Source: Lentisphaeria bacterium (lineage in GTDB: Bacteria; Verrucomicrobiota; Lentisphaeria; Victivallales; Victivallaceae). From it: a DNA stretch of 64,000 nt. The DNA lies in assembly GCA_017508385.1 (NCBI GenBank), contig JAFVZB010000085.1, forward strand, positions 17,199 to 81,198, given 5' to 3'. Made by a program: the position numbers and the translations under genes. Positions 52,169 through 61,863 of the stretch are shown here, one piece after another; the first letter of the stretch is position 1, and every line of letters begins with the position of its first letter. The notes under the pieces are model-generated. The model saw only the letters and a list, made by a program, of their open reading frames with translations, was not told where the DNA came from and did no database searches.

Positions 52169-52704
52169 AAAGCGTGATGAAGAGACTGTTCCCCGATGCT
52201 TTTCAGCCCGGCAGTGCGGCTGAGAAGAAAAGTATTATCATAAGCAGTATCATTTCAGTGGTGATGCTGGCTGTCGATCAGCTTACCAAGATTGCTGTCA
52301 TGCACAGCTTCAAACTCGGCGAGAGCCGCAGTGTGATAGAGGGGGTGTTCAGCTGGACATACGTCCGCAACCGCGGTGCGGCGTGGGGAATCCTCGCAGG
52401 ACGCACCTGGTTGCTTTTACTGACTGCTGTCGTCGTTGCGGCTCTGACCGTTAAATTTTTCCGCAAACTCACCGAGGGATATTCCGAGCGGATATTCGCT
52501 CTTTTGCTTGTTTTATCCGGCATTGTCGGAAACTCCATTGACCGCATCTGGCACGGAGAAGTTATAGATTTCATCGACTTCCACTACTACGACATGTGGA
52601 GCTATCCCGTTTTCAACGTGGCAGATATCGCCATCTGCACCGGAGTCGGAGTTTACATGTTGTCGAATTTGCTGCGCAAAACTCCGAAAGAAGAGCAAAA
52701 GTGA
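52165..52704 (+). CDS. lspA: Lipoprotein signal peptidase
   Basis: 179 residues, four membrane helices. The NRGAAWGIL, GNSIDRIWHGEVIDFIDF and FNVADIAICTGV motifs contain the catalytic Asp pair. It cuts prolipoproteins such as the MlaA fusion and the ABC binding protein in this window. The start codon TTG (52165) overlaps the dksA-like stop; ATG 52177 is an alternative. Confidence 0.95.
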   Translation: MKSVMKRLFPDAFQPGSAAEKKSIIISSIISVVMLAVDQLTKIAVMHSFKLGESRSVIEGVFSWTYVRNRGAAWGILAGRTWLLLLTAVVVAALTVKFFRKLTEGYSERIFALLLVLSGIVGNSIDRIWHGEVIDFIDFHYYDMWSYPVFNVADIAICTGVGVYMLSNLLRKTPKEEQK

Positions 52705-54206
52705 CTCCCCTTGAAAGCTGCGAGATAAGAGAGTTGGAAACCGCTTTTATCGGCGGTTCGGATGAAAAAGGCTACTTGCTCATGCACCGTGCCGGATATT
52801 TTGCTTCCGCTGTTATCAACTCCTCACTTTCAGGATTTCACCGTGCCGTTCTGCTCGCCGGCAAAGGCAACAACGGCGGAGATGCTCTGGTCGTCGCCCG
52901 TTATCTTCAACTTCCCTGCGTGATATACAGTGTGTGTGCCAAAAATGATTATCGGGGCGAAGCGGCATTGGCTGTTCGTGATTTGCCTGATGATATACCT
53001 TACTTTCAGCGGGATGAGCTGTTTCCAAGTGATTTTCTCCCCGGTGATATCATCATCGACGGCATTTTCGGAATAGGTTTCAAAGGTTCAACTGTAAGCG
53101 GCAGAGAGAGGAGTTTCATCGCCTCTGCCAATGCCTCAGGACTCCCCGTGGTCTCTCTCGATGTTCCATCAGGATTGAATTTGACCGACCGTACTGCGGC
53201 GGATGTTTCGATAAAAGCGGCGGCAACTTTGATGTTCGGAGCCGTTAAAAGAGCATTGCTTGCTCCTCACCTTATGAGGATGTGCGGAAAACTGCGTTTC
53301 CTTGATATCGGTCTGCCTGCTGTTCGGGAAGAGTCAGAACAGTGTTATACCGGAAATGAGGCTTATTGTGATGTGGTTCACACTTTGTTTGAAGCGCATA
53401 AAAACAGTCGTCCGAGGGTGCTGATATCTGCGGGATGCCGCAATTATCAGGGGGCGGCAAAGCTCAATCTGCTCGCAGCCATGAGAAGCGGAGCAGGATT
53501 GGTACGGCTCATTACTTCTCAGGGTGACAACTCAGGAGTTCCGCTTGCAGGAATAGTTATAAGATGTGCGTCTTGTGACGATGTATCCTACCCTGAAAAT
53601 GCGCTCTCTGATAACTTTTCTCTCTACGAAAAAAGTGATGTCCTGCTCGCAGGTTCAGGCTGGGGAAACGCCGGAGCAAAGCTGCTTGCTGACGTTTTGA
53701 AGTTCCCCCGCACCATTGTTATGGATGCCGATGCACTCAATGCTCTGAGCCGTCATCCCGAAGTGTGGAGTTACAACTCAAATGCAGTGTTGACTCCGCA
53801 CGCAGGCGAGGCGGAGCGTTTGGCAAACGCTTTCGGTGTTTCAGTTGAGAGTGACCGCAGAAAATTCGCACTTTCACTTGCCCGCAAGCTCAACTGCGTG
53901 GTGGTGCTCAAAGGTCCGGGTACGGTCACAGCTTCTCCCGATGGAGAAGTCTGGGTGAACTCTTCAGGATGCAGTGCCCTTGCCACCGCAGGCAGCGGAG
54001 ATGTGCTTGCCGGAGTTATCGCCTCAAGTGTTGCCGAAAAAGGCTCTTCTTCCACCCTGTGCCGCCGTGCCGCATACGGTGTCTGGGTTCACGGTATGGC
54101 GGGCGAGCTCGTTTCAGGCGGAGTCATCGCTGACGACTTGCCCGGAGCAGTTGGAATGGTGACCGCAAATCTCAAAAACAAAAAGGTCTTCGGACTCAAT
54201 TTATAA
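52701..54206 (+). CDS. nnrDE: Bifunctional NAD(P)HX epimerase/dehydratase
   Basis: 501 residues. N-terminal YjeF_N epimerase domain (MHRAGYFASAVI … VLLAGKGNNGGDALVVARYL, DGIFGIGFKG, SLDVPSGLNLTDR). C-terminal carbohydrate-kinase-like dehydratase (VLISAGCRNYQGAAKLNLLAAMRSGAGLV, AGSGWGNAG, MDADALNAL, LTPHAGEAERL, VVLKGPGTVTASPDGEVWVNSSGCSALATAGSGDVLAGVIAS). It repairs damaged NAD(P)H. The GTG start at 52701 overlaps the lspA stop by 4 bp. Confidence 0.95.
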   Translation: MTPLESCEIRELETAFIGGSDEKGYLLMHRAGYFASAVINSSLSGFHRAVLLAGKGNNGGDALVVARYLQLPCVIYSVCAKNDYRGEAALAVRDLPDDIPYFQRDELFPSDFLPGDIIIDGIFGIGFKGSTVSGRERSFIASANASGLPVVSLDVPSGLNLTDRTAADVSIKAAATLMFGAVKRALLAPHLMRMCGKLRFLDIGLPAVREESEQCYTGNEAYCDVVHTLFEAHKNSRPRVLISAGCRNYQGAAKLNLLAAMRSGAGLVRLITSQGDNSGVPLAGIVIRCASCDDVSYPENALSDNFSLYEKSDVLLAGSGWGNAGAKLLADVLKFPRTIVMDADALNALSRHPEVWSYNSNAVLTPHAGEAERLANAFGVSVESDRRKFALSLARKLNCVVVLKGPGTVTASPDGEVWVNSSGCSALATAGSGDVLAGVIASSVAEKGSSSTLCRRAAYGVWVHGMAGELVSGGVIADDLPGAVGMVTANLKNKKVFGLNL

Positions 54207-54217
54207 GGATTTTTTAT

Positions 54218-55984
54218 ATGAATAACAATACCTGGGATCTCGAGGCGATGTATGCCTCAAACGAGTTGTGGGAAGCCGATTTCGCCCGCATTCCGCAGCT
54301 TGCCGATAAATACTACGCTTTCCGCGGACGTCTTGCCGAGAGTGCAGAGGTACTCAAAGCGGCTCTCGAAGCTGACGATGAACTTTCACGTCTCGGGGAA
54401 AAAGTCTATTGTTACGCCCACTTGAAGAGTGACGAAGATACCTCAAACAACACCAACCGTGCCCGTGTCGATCGGGTGAACAATCTCTTTGCCGAACTCT
54501 CAGATAAAGAGGCGTGGTTCGATCCTGAATTGATGGCGATCCCCGATGAGCGTATGCAGGAGCTTTTAGCCGACCCCGCTCTGAGCTTCTACCGCCGCAG
54601 TCTCGAGGAGCTGCTCAAAGAGAAAAAACACATTCTGAGCGAAAAAGAGGAGTCTCTGCTCGGCAGTTTTTCTGATATTTTCGGAGCCTCTCACAAGACT
54701 TTCGGTATCCTCAACGACTCCGACTTTGACTTCGGCAAGGTGAAAAACTCCTCAGGCAAATACGAGAAGCTCACCCACGGCAGTTACCGCCGTTTCATGG
54801 AGTGCAATGACCGCAAAGTGCGCAAGGCGGCGTTTGACAAACTCTACCGGGTTTACGGTCAATTCCGCAACACTCTTGCTTCAACTCTCAACGCCTCGAC
54901 CCGTATGCACGCAACCGCTGCCAGGATCCGCAACTACTCAAGCTGTCTTGCCGCATCGCTTTCGCAGGATAATGTGCCCGAAAGTGTCTATCACAATCTC
55001 ATAGCCAGTGTTCACAATAATCTGCCTGCGTTTTACCGCTACATGGCTCTGCGCAGACGGGTGCTCGGTCTGGAAAAACTTGATATGTACGATATCTACA
55101 ATCCGCTGGTGGCAGACTGCCGCTGTGATTACTCCTTTGACGAGGCGAAAAAGCTGGTGATATCTTCTCTTGCTCCCATGGGCAAGGAGTATATCCAACA
55201 CCTGCAAAAGGCATTTGACCAGCGGTGGATAGATGTTCCCGAGCGCAAAGGCAAACGCTCAGGAGCTTACTCGAGCGGCTGTTACGACAGTTACCCCTAT
55301 CTGCTTTTGAACTACAATGGTACTCTCAACGATGTCTTTACGCTCACCCATGAGCTCGGACACTCCATGCACAGCTTTTACAGCAACAAAAATTGTGAGT
55401 ATCACTACGCTGATTACCGCATTTTTGTTGCCGAGGTAGCCAGTACCACCAATGAGATACTGCTTTTTGAGCATCTGTATGAAAACGCCGAAAGTCCGGA
55501 CTTGCGCAAGTACCTTTTGAGTTACCTTGCCGACGAGATACGCGGAACTATTTTCCGCCAGACCATGTTCGCCGAGTTCGAACTCTGGATGCACGAAAAT
55601 GCCGAGCAGGGCGTACCGCTGTCGGCGGATATGCTCAGTGAAAAATATGCTGAACTCAATAAGCTCTACTACGGCAGTGAGGTGTCTCCGTCGAAGGCGA
55701 TCGAGCTTGAGTGGGCGAGAATTCCGCACTTCTACTACAACTTCTACGTTTACAAGTACGCAACCGGAATGTCCGCCGCGCTCCAGCTGGCAAAGAACCT
55801 GCGCTCCGGCGATGAGGCAAAGCGCAAGGCGTACATCGGATTTCTCTCTGCCGGAAGCACCAGAGATGTGCTGGATATCATGCGTGATGCCGGAGTCGAT
55901 CTTGAGACTCCCGAGCCGGTCAACGCCGCCCTCGGCTACTTCGGCGAGCTGGTGGATAGAATGGAAAAAGAGTTTGCCAAGTGA
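54218..55984 (+). CDS. pepF: Oligoendopeptidase F (M3B family)
   Basis: 588 residues, typical length. The zinc motif HEXXH is in FTLTHELGHSMHSFYS (about residue 380), and the third ligand Glu lies in FVAEVASTTNEILL. A characteristic FRQTMFAEFELWMHENAEQG segment follows. Cytoplasmic degradation of short peptides. The stop overlaps hydE by 4 bp. Confidence 0.95.
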   Translation: MNNNTWDLEAMYASNELWEADFARIPQLADKYYAFRGRLAESAEVLKAALEADDELSRLGEKVYCYAHLKSDEDTSNNTNRARVDRVNNLFAELSDKEAWFDPELMAIPDERMQELLADPALSFYRRSLEELLKEKKHILSEKEESLLGSFSDIFGASHKTFGILNDSDFDFGKVKNSSGKYEKLTHGSYRRFMECNDRKVRKAAFDKLYRVYGQFRNTLASTLNASTRMHATAARIRNYSSCLAASLSQDNVPESVYHNLIASVHNNLPAFYRYMALRRRVLGLEKLDMYDIYNPLVADCRCDYSFDEAKKLVISSLAPMGKEYIQHLQKAFDQRWIDVPERKGKRSGAYSSGCYDSYPYLLLNYNGTLNDVFTLTHELGHSMHSFYSNKNCEYHYADYRIFVAEVASTTNEILLFEHLYENAESPDLRKYLLSYLADEIRGTIFRQTMFAEFELWMHENAEQGVPLSADMLSEKYAELNKLYYGSEVSPSKAIELEWARIPHFYYNFYVYKYATGMSAALQLAKNLRSGDEAKRKAYIGFLSAGSTRDVLDIMRDAGVDLETPEPVNAALGYFGELVDRMEKEFAK

Positions 55985-57039
55985 ATACTGCCCGTCTCTG
56001 TCAGGATATCCTCTCAGGCAAAGAGCCTGAATTTGCTGAGATAGTTCATCTGTTGAAAGCTGAGGGGGAGGATTTTGAAACGCTCCGCAGTTTTGCCCGC
56101 CGAGTCCGTGAGCAATATGTGGGTAATGTGGTGCATTTGAGGGGATTGATAGAGTTTTCCAACATCTGCATCCGTGACTGCCGCTACTGCGGAATACGCA
56201 AAAGCAACTGCAATGTCAACCGCTATTTGATGGGCAAAGATGACATTCTTGCGGCGGCGGAATATTCGTGGAAAACAGGATACGGCTCAGTGGTGCTCCA
56301 GAGCGGCGAGCGTCAGGATGATGAGTTTGTTGATTTTGTCACCGGCATCACCCGCAGCATAAAAGAGTTGAGCAACGGTGAGCTCGGAATAACTCTTTCG
56401 TGCGGCGTTCAGAGTATTGATGTGTTCAAAATGTGGAAAGATGCCGGAGCAGACCGCTATCTTTTGCGTATCGAGACCACCAATCAACAGCTCTTTGAAA
56501 CGCTCCATCCGGGGGAGGAGTATTCCAAACGCAAGGCGGCACTTTTCGATTTGAAAAAATGCGGCTTTATCACCGGAACAGGAGTTATGACCGGACTTCC
56601 CGCACAAAGCGTGGAAATGCTGGCTCAGGATGTTCTCTTTTTCAAAGAGCTCGACGCCGATATGATTGGACTCGGACCATATATTCCTCACGAGCACGCT
56701 GTGCTTGAAGAGTTCGGCGCCGATACTCCCGACCGTCAGCGTGAGCGGCTGATGCTGGCTTACAAAATGATTGCCGTCTGCCGTCTGGTGCTCAAAAACG
56801 TCAATATCGCCGCCGCAACTGCGCTTTCAGCCCTCGACCCCGAGCGGGGCAGGGTGGATGGATTGAATTCCGGAGCCAATGTGATAATGCCCAATGCCGG
56901 AAACAAGAGTTGCCGCAAAGACTATTATCTCTATCAGAACAAACCTGATACGGGAGAAGAGCTGCCGGTGATTTCGGCAGGCATTGCCGAAGCCGGGTGT
57001 ACGGTCGAACTCTTCACGCAGGGAAATCCCCCGCGCTGA
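55981..57039 (+). CDS. hydE: [FeFe]-hydrogenase maturase HydE
   Basis: 352 residues. Radical-SAM cluster CIRDCRYC (Cys63, 67, 70) in the GLIEFSNICIRDCRYCGIRKSN context typical of HydE. Also LQSGERQDD, LRIETTNQQLF, LGPYIPHEHAVL and ALDPERGRVDGLNSGANVIMPN. HydE makes part of the H-cluster diiron site. The presence implies an [FeFe]-hydrogenase elsewhere. hydF and hydG are not here; hydE is coupled to pepF instead. Confidence 0.94.
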   Translation: MNTARLCQDILSGKEPEFAEIVHLLKAEGEDFETLRSFARRVREQYVGNVVHLRGLIEFSNICIRDCRYCGIRKSNCNVNRYLMGKDDILAAAEYSWKTGYGSVVLQSGERQDDEFVDFVTGITRSIKELSNGELGITLSCGVQSIDVFKMWKDAGADRYLLRIETTNQQLFETLHPGEEYSKRKAALFDLKKCGFITGTGVMTGLPAQSVEMLAQDVLFFKELDADMIGLGPYIPHEHAVLEEFGADTPDRQRERLMLAYKMIAVCRLVLKNVNIAAATALSALDPERGRVDGLNSGANVIMPNAGNKSCRKDYYLYQNKPDTGEELPVISAGIAEAGCTVELFTQGNPPR

Positions 57040-57041
57040 AA

Positions 57042-57845
57042 TCACTTTGTGCCGGGTGACTCCTTGCGATATTGCCCCGGGGAAAGCTGATAGTGTTTGC
57101 GGAAGAGACGTGAAAAATAGTATTCATCCTGCCATCCGGCAAGGTAAGCCGCCTCTTTTACCGAGTGCGCAGAAGAGCTCAAAAGTTCTGCCGCCTTGCG
57201 CAGTCTCGCTTTGATAAGAAACTGCTGTGGAGCAAATCCGGTGTGTTCCCGGAATATCCTTCTGAAATGCGGCAGTGTGATTTGACACAAATCGGCAAAA
57301 CAGTTGAAGTCGTACTCCTTCTCGGGATGAGCGTTTATCTCTTCACTCAAGTTGTTGAGAAAGGCGGTGTGAGGTGACATACAGCGGTTTTTCCTCTTCC
57401 GGTTTTCATACATTTCAAGCAGCAGCTCCTCAAAGAGCAGTACGGCTCTCGGATTGTTTTCCGTTTTTGATGTGAGTTTGATCATCTCTTTTATATTATG
57501 CAGAAAGCGGTCGGCGCATAAGACAGACACCAGCGGGTCATCCGGGGCGCAGATAAATAATCCGCTTTCGATGAGCTTGTTTATCCTCTCTCCGCAGGTG
57601 CAGATGTAGGCGTGGTGACGTCGGCTGTTTCTCTCGCAGGTGCCGTAAGAAAATTTTTCTTCGGGATAGGTGAGAAAAGCATACGCTCCTGAGGCGTAAA
57701 CCGGCTTGTGATCTCCAACTTGAAGAAAAAAGCTGCCGCTGTAATTGAACTGGATACTGTAATACATCGGAGTATTGACTATGACTCCGGTGTGGTGCGG
57801 GATATTTCCTGACATAACAATGTTCAATCCGTCAAAATAATCCAT
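57042..57845 (-). CDS. AraC-family transcriptional regulator
   Basis: 267 residues. C-terminal HTH pair (DFNCFADLCQITLPHFRRIFREHTGFAPQQFLIKARLRKAAELL and SVKEAAYLAGWQDEYYFSRLFRKHYQLSPGQYRK). The N-terminal half is a cupin sensor with many His/Cys residues (CERNSRRHHAYICTCGE). Divergent from the sugar isomerase/ThuA/Gfo-Idh operon, which it probably activates. Confidence 0.9.
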   Translation of the reverse strand: MDYFDGLNIVMSGNIPHHTGVIVNTPMYYSIQFNYSGSFFLQVGDHKPVYASGAYAFLTYPEEKFSYGTCERNSRRHHAYICTCGERINKLIESGLFICAPDDPLVSVLCADRFLHNIKEMIKLTSKTENNPRAVLLFEELLLEMYENRKRKNRCMSPHTAFLNNLSEEINAHPEKEYDFNCFADLCQITLPHFRRIFREHTGFAPQQFLIKARLRKAAELLSSSAHSVKEAAYLAGWQDEYYFSRLFRKHYQLSPGQYRKESPGTK

Positions 57846-57970
57846 GCTTGCGCCTTTCGTGCATCAAATGTTCGTTTTGTCTATTTCAATGCAGTTTTAT
57901 TGTAGTATATTCTTTATATACAATAATCGTATTGTCTGTTTTGTCAAGTAAGAAGAGAGGATTTTTTACC
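57846..57970. promoter_or_regulatory. Divergent control region of the AraC gene and the sugar operon
   Basis: AT-rich 125 bp. GTTTTGTC occurs at 57874-57881 and 57938-57945. An imperfect inverted repeat, ATTGTAGTATAT/ATATACAAT, surrounds the likely promoter near 57900-57925. Exact boxes are uncertain. Confidence 0.4.
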
Positions 57971-58741
57971 ATGAAAAAAGAGAATATCGCTGCACAGCTG
58001 TTCTGTTTCAGAGACTTCATCAAAACTCCGCAGCAGGTCGATGAGACCTTTGGGAAACTGCGTTCCATCGGCTACCGTCAGGTGCAGTTGACCACCGCTT
58101 TGCCTCAGGAGTTGTCTGTTGACCAGTTGAAAAAACTGCTTGCAAAACACGGATTGACCGCCATATCAGCACATGAGCGCAGTGAGATCATTTTCGATAC
58201 TCCGGAAAAAGTCATCGATAAAATGCACGCTCTCGGAATAACTCACGTCGCCTATCCGTGGCCGCACATAACTCCGGCGGACTATTCTGCCGCAGTCGGT
58301 TTTGCCCGCAAACTCAATGAGCTTGCCCTGCTGTTCAAAGAAAATTCGATAACTCTTGCTTACCACAACCACGCAAGGGAGTTCGTCAGGTTCGGCGGCA
58401 AAACCATGCTGGAAATAATTTACGACAACGCTCCTGAGCTCGCCGCAGAAATCGACACCTTCTGGGTGCACGCAGGCGGCGGTTCTCCTGAAAAGTGGGT
58501 GAGGCGCACTGCCGGACGCATGGAGTATCTGCACGTCAAAGATTACGGTATGGCAAAAATGGATGATGCTCCCGTCATGATGCCGGTGGGATACGGCAAT
58601 CTCGACTGGAACGCCATCATAACTGCCGCCGGAGAAACCGGGGTCAGATACTTTATTGTCGAGCACGATAATCACGTCACCGACCCGTTCGACTCCTTTG
58701 ATAAGAGTTACCGTTATCTGAGCGAAAATTTTGCGGAGTAA
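57971..58741 (+). CDS. Sugar phosphate isomerase/epimerase (AP-endonuclease-2 fold)
   Basis: 256 residues, TIM barrel with QVQLTTALP, ITLAYHNHAREFV, AEIDTFWVHAGG and a late IVEHDNHVTDP, where metal-binding Glu/His/Asp are seen. The ATG at 57971 follows GAGAGGA; the longer frame to 57848 overlaps the control region. It starts a three-gene operon with ThuA and Gfo/Idh genes, a set typical of sugar catabolism. Confidence 0.88.
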   Translation: MKKENIAAQLFCFRDFIKTPQQVDETFGKLRSIGYRQVQLTTALPQELSVDQLKKLLAKHGLTAISAHERSEIIFDTPEKVIDKMHALGITHVAYPWPHITPADYSAAVGFARKLNELALLFKENSITLAYHNHAREFVRFGGKTMLEIIYDNAPELAAEIDTFWVHAGGGSPEKWVRRTAGRMEYLHVKDYGMAKMDDAPVMMPVGYGNLDWNAIITAAGETGVRYFIVEHDNHVTDPFDSFDKSYRYLSENFAE

Positions 58742-58744
58742 ACT

Positions 58745-59521
58745 ATGATAAAAGTCGTTATCTGGAACGAGTTTATCCACGAGCGTGAGAGCGGAGCCGT
58801 CGGAAATGTGATAAGAAGTCACTATCCGGATGGTATCCACCGTTATCTTGCCGATGCGCTCAAATGTGATGAGTTTGATATAACAGCCGTTTCGCTTGAT
58901 ATGCCTGAACAGGGGCTGCCTGATGAGCTTTTGGATTCGACCGATGTTCTGCTGTGGTGGGGGCACTGTGCCCATGAGCAGGTGTCGGATGAACTTGTGG
59001 CAAAAATCCGCAAGCGTGTGCTTGCCGGAATGGGGTTGATCGTGCTTCATTCAGGACACTTTTCCAAGATATTCCGGAGCATGATGGGAACCGCCTGCCG
59101 TTTGCGCTGGCGTGAGGCCGGAGAAAAGGAGCGGCTCTGGGTGGTGTCGCCAAGCCATCCCATTGCCCGTGGGATCCCTGAAACATTTGTCATTCCCCAT
59201 CAGGAAATGTATGGTGAGCCGTTTGACATTCCCGATGACGGCAAAATCATATTCATGTCGTGGTTCGAGGGCGGCAACGTTTTCCGCAGCGGAGTCGCTT
59301 TTCAGCGTGACCGGGGCAGGATATTCTACTTTTCTCCCGGGCACGAGACTTACGCAGTTTATCACGATGAAAATGTGCAGAAAATTTTGAAAAATGCTGT
59401 TTTGTGGAGTGCTCCTGAAGAGTTCGTTCCCGACAGGATAACTCCGATGCCGGAACCGCTTGAAAAGATAAATACTCCCGATCCGCTTGCCGGAATAGAT
59501 ACAGCGCAACTTCATAAGTAA
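58745..59521 (+). CDS. ThuA-like (trehalose-utilisation) domain protein
   Basis: 258 residues with a flavodoxin/GATase-like fold: VVIWNEFIHERESGAVG, DVLLWWGHCAHEQVSDELV, GLIVLHSGHFSKIFRSMMG, IPHQEMYGEPFDIP, and IFYFSPGHETYAVYH near the end. ThuA proteins oxidise or remodel sugars, with cofactor unknown. It lies 3 bp after the isomerase stop. Confidence 0.88.
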   Translation: MIKVVIWNEFIHERESGAVGNVIRSHYPDGIHRYLADALKCDEFDITAVSLDMPEQGLPDELLDSTDVLLWWGHCAHEQVSDELVAKIRKRVLAGMGLIVLHSGHFSKIFRSMMGTACRLRWREAGEKERLWVVSPSHPIARGIPETFVIPHQEMYGEPFDIPDDGKIIFMSWFEGGNVFRSGVAFQRDRGRIFYFSPGHETYAVYHDENVQKILKNAVLWSAPEEFVPDRITPMPEPLEKINTPDPLAGIDTAQLHK

Positions 59522-59535
59522 AGGATAAGTTCACT

Positions 59536-60597
59536 ATGAAAAAAATCAAAGTCGGAATCGCAGGTCTCGGACGCATCGCTCACATGGGGCACTTCAAAGA
59601 GCTGCTTGCCCTGCCGGAAAAGTTTGAAATAACTGCCGTTTGCGACAACGCACCGGAGCGGTTGGATAACCTGCCTGAAAGTCTGAAAAATGTCAGCAAA
59701 TATACCTCTCTTGACCAAATGCTCAAAGATGACAATGTGGATATGGTCAACATCTGCACCCGTCACCGTGAGCACGTTCCCATGGCTCTTGAGATACTTG
59801 CCTCAGGCAGGATAGCAGTGGTGGAAAAACCTGTTGCCGTCAGTGTCAAAGAGTTTGATTTGCTTGTTTCAGCTGCCAAAAATGACCCGCAAAAACTCTT
59901 TCTGCGCCACAACCGCCGTTTTGAGCCGGGATTTACCAAAGCAAAACAGCTGGTTGATTCAGGAGTTATCGGAGCTATCCAGTACATCAAACTCAACCGC
60001 AGTGTAGGTTTCTGCCGCCGCAACGACTGGATGACCATGAGTGAGTTTTACGGAGGACTGCTTTCCAACTGGGGACCTCATATCATCGACCAGGCTTTGC
60101 AGTTTCTCAACTCTCCGGTGACCGATATCTGGGCTGATGTCCGCAACGTGATAAGCATCGGCGATGGCGATGACCTCTTCAAAATACTGTTGCGCTCAAA
60201 ATCCGGCAGAGTTGCAGAAATCGAGGTCACCGGAGCCAACACTCTGCCCGGCAGGGAAATAGAGATGATCGGCTCACGGGGAACGCTCATCCACAACGGA
60301 AAAGATGTCATCGAGGTAAAAAGGATAGACCCTGCCGTGGAGTTGAAAAAACTTGCTCCGCATCCGGAAAATCCGCCGTTGAAGTACGGTAATTTTGATG
60401 AAAAACTCTATTTCGTCGAAGAGAGATATCAGGTTCCTGAAATTTCCGATACCGTGTTGTGGGAACATCTCTGGAACACGGTGGTCAACAACGTACCGTT
60501 CCCGGTAACGTTCTCTCAGGCACGGGAAGTTGTACGCATCACAGAGGAGGCGTTCAAAATCAGCGGATTTGCTCCGATGCAGAAGTTTCTCAGCTGA
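59536..60597 (+). CDS. Gfo/Idh/MocA-family NAD(P)-dependent sugar oxidoreductase
   Basis: 353 residues. N-terminal Rossmann loop GIAGLGRIAHMGHF; VNICTRHREHVPMALE; catalytic EKP in VVEKPVAVS; C-terminal barrel with GGLLSNWGPHIIDQALQF and EVTGANTLPGREIEMIG. It likely oxidises a sugar or inositol; its neighbours the epimerase and ThuA act in the same route. AAGGATAAG precedes the ATG. Confidence 0.92.
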   Translation: MKKIKVGIAGLGRIAHMGHFKELLALPEKFEITAVCDNAPERLDNLPESLKNVSKYTSLDQMLKDDNVDMVNICTRHREHVPMALEILASGRIAVVEKPVAVSVKEFDLLVSAAKNDPQKLFLRHNRRFEPGFTKAKQLVDSGVIGAIQYIKLNRSVGFCRRNDWMTMSEFYGGLLSNWGPHIIDQALQFLNSPVTDIWADVRNVISIGDGDDLFKILLRSKSGRVAEIEVTGANTLPGREIEMIGSRGTLIHNGKDVIEVKRIDPAVELKKLAPHPENPPLKYGNFDEKLYFVEERYQVPEISDTVLWEHLWNTVVNNVPFPVTFSQAREVVRITEEAFKISGFAPMQKFLS

Positions 60598-60618
60598 ATT
60601 TTTCTGTCTGTTACAGCA

Positions 60619-60653
60619 GGAGTGTTGCAAAAAGATGCAGCACTCCTTTTTTG
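60619..60653 (+). terminator. Terminator after the sugar operon
   Basis: GGAGTGTTGC (60619-60628) pairs with GCAGCACTCC (60637-60646), followed by six T. Confidence 0.8.
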
Positions 60654-60692
60654 TCTCTTACAAAAAAGTGAAGCGAAAATTTTTTATCAGGC

Positions 60693-60721
60693 TTGACAAA
60701 ATGATAAAGGTGTGTTATTTT
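60693..60721 (+). promoter_or_regulatory. Promoter of the GntR regulator
   Basis: TTGACA (60693-60698), 17-bp spacer, TATTTT (60716-60721). Downstream, at 60747-60758, lies the palindrome ATCAATGTTGAT, a candidate GntR operator for autoregulation. Confidence 0.65.
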
Positions 60722-60776
60722 AATCATCAAGATAATATTAAATAATATCAATGTTGATAATTAAAGAGATACAAAA

Positions 60777-61844
60777 GTGGTTATCCGGTGTAAAAAAGAT
60801 TTGATATACAAGCGGTTGCACGATGATATCGCTTCGGGATTTTACGCTCTCGGTGAAAAATTGCCTCCTGAGCTGGAGTTTGCCAAAGAGCTCAATACCA
60901 GTTTTATTACTTTGCGTTCCGCTTTGAAGAGACTTGAAGAGGAAAAACTCATCCAGCGCATCCGCGGCAGGGGAACATTTGTGGTGTCACGTCCTGTTCC
61001 GGAAAAGGAGTCACGCCGTCTTTTGCTGATATATCCCGGCTCCGAGGATACGATTTCACAAAATATGTTCAACCGCCATCTCTTTTCCGGTCTTGCTGAA
61101 GTTTGCGCCGGTTTGGGCGATACTGTTGTTTCAGAAAATATTTCATCATGCTGCGGCGACCTCATTGAGCGTTTCAAAGGCGGAGACTTTTCCGGAATAA
61201 TCTGGGATCGTCCTGCCGTTGACAACTCTCTGCTGAAGCAGCTCGATGAGCTTGGTGTACCGCAGGTGACGGTCAACCGCAGCTGTGCTGAAATTCCATC
61301 GGTAAGCTGTGATTATATCGGAGCGGTATCCGCCGCAATCCGCAGTTTGAAACGCTTCGGACACCGTTATATCGGTCTGTGTGACTTCGGCTTACAGCAC
61401 GAGGTTCTGGGCAAACGCTCAACGCATTTTGCCGCTTTGCTCAAGGAGAGCGGCATCGAACATCCGGAACATTATGTTATGGCTATGTTCGGCAGGAATG
61501 ATGAAGAAAAAATGGCTGAAATCAAACGCTGTATGCAGGGGGAAAATCCTCCGACAGCGGTTTTGGTTTCCCACACATATTTCAGCTTTTTTGAACGTTA
61601 TATAATTGAAAACGATATAAAAATTCCGGAAGAACTCTCGGTCGTGCAGTGGGGTGAAGAGGATGGCTATGACCGTTTTAACGGCAAACCTTACAGCATA
61701 CTTTCCGAACCCCGTATCGAGGCAGGCAGGCGTGCCGCTGATATATTTTACCGCATTTTGCGGGGTGAGGATGTCAGGAATAAAGAGCTGCTGATTTCAA
61801 CTGAGTTTATTTTGCGTGACGGATGCTCTATTCCATCACGTTGA
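60777..61844 (+). CDS. GntR-family regulator with a LacI-type sugar-binding domain
   Basis: 355 residues. N-terminal winged HTH of the GntR type (KDLIYKRLHDDIASGFYALGEKLPPELEFAKELNTSFITLRSALKRLEEEKLIQRIRGRGTFVV), then a periplasmic-binding-like effector domain (RRLLLIYPGSED … GIIWDRPAVDNSLLKQLDELGVPQVTVNRS … FGHRYIGLCDFG … VVQWGEEDGYDRF). Start GTG 60777 is the only one near; GAGAT lies upstream. It probably senses a sugar released by the secreted proteins that follow. Confidence 0.9.
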   Translation: MVIRCKKDLIYKRLHDDIASGFYALGEKLPPELEFAKELNTSFITLRSALKRLEEEKLIQRIRGRGTFVVSRPVPEKESRRLLLIYPGSEDTISQNMFNRHLFSGLAEVCAGLGDTVVSENISSCCGDLIERFKGGDFSGIIWDRPAVDNSLLKQLDELGVPQVTVNRSCAEIPSVSCDYIGAVSAAIRSLKRFGHRYIGLCDFGLQHEVLGKRSTHFAALLKESGIEHPEHYVMAMFGRNDEEKMAEIKRCMQGENPPTAVLVSHTYFSFFERYIIENDIKIPEELSVVQWGEEDGYDRFNGKPYSILSEPRIEAGRRAADIFYRILRGEDVRNKELLISTEFILRDGCSIPSR

Positions 61845-61863
61845 TAACAGGAGGATTTGAACT

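Noticed and set aside
52596..52700. Longer N-terminus for the NAD(P)HX repair enzyme starting inside lspA
   Set aside because: It overlaps the conserved C-terminal part of lspA; GTG at 52701 gives the normal family start.
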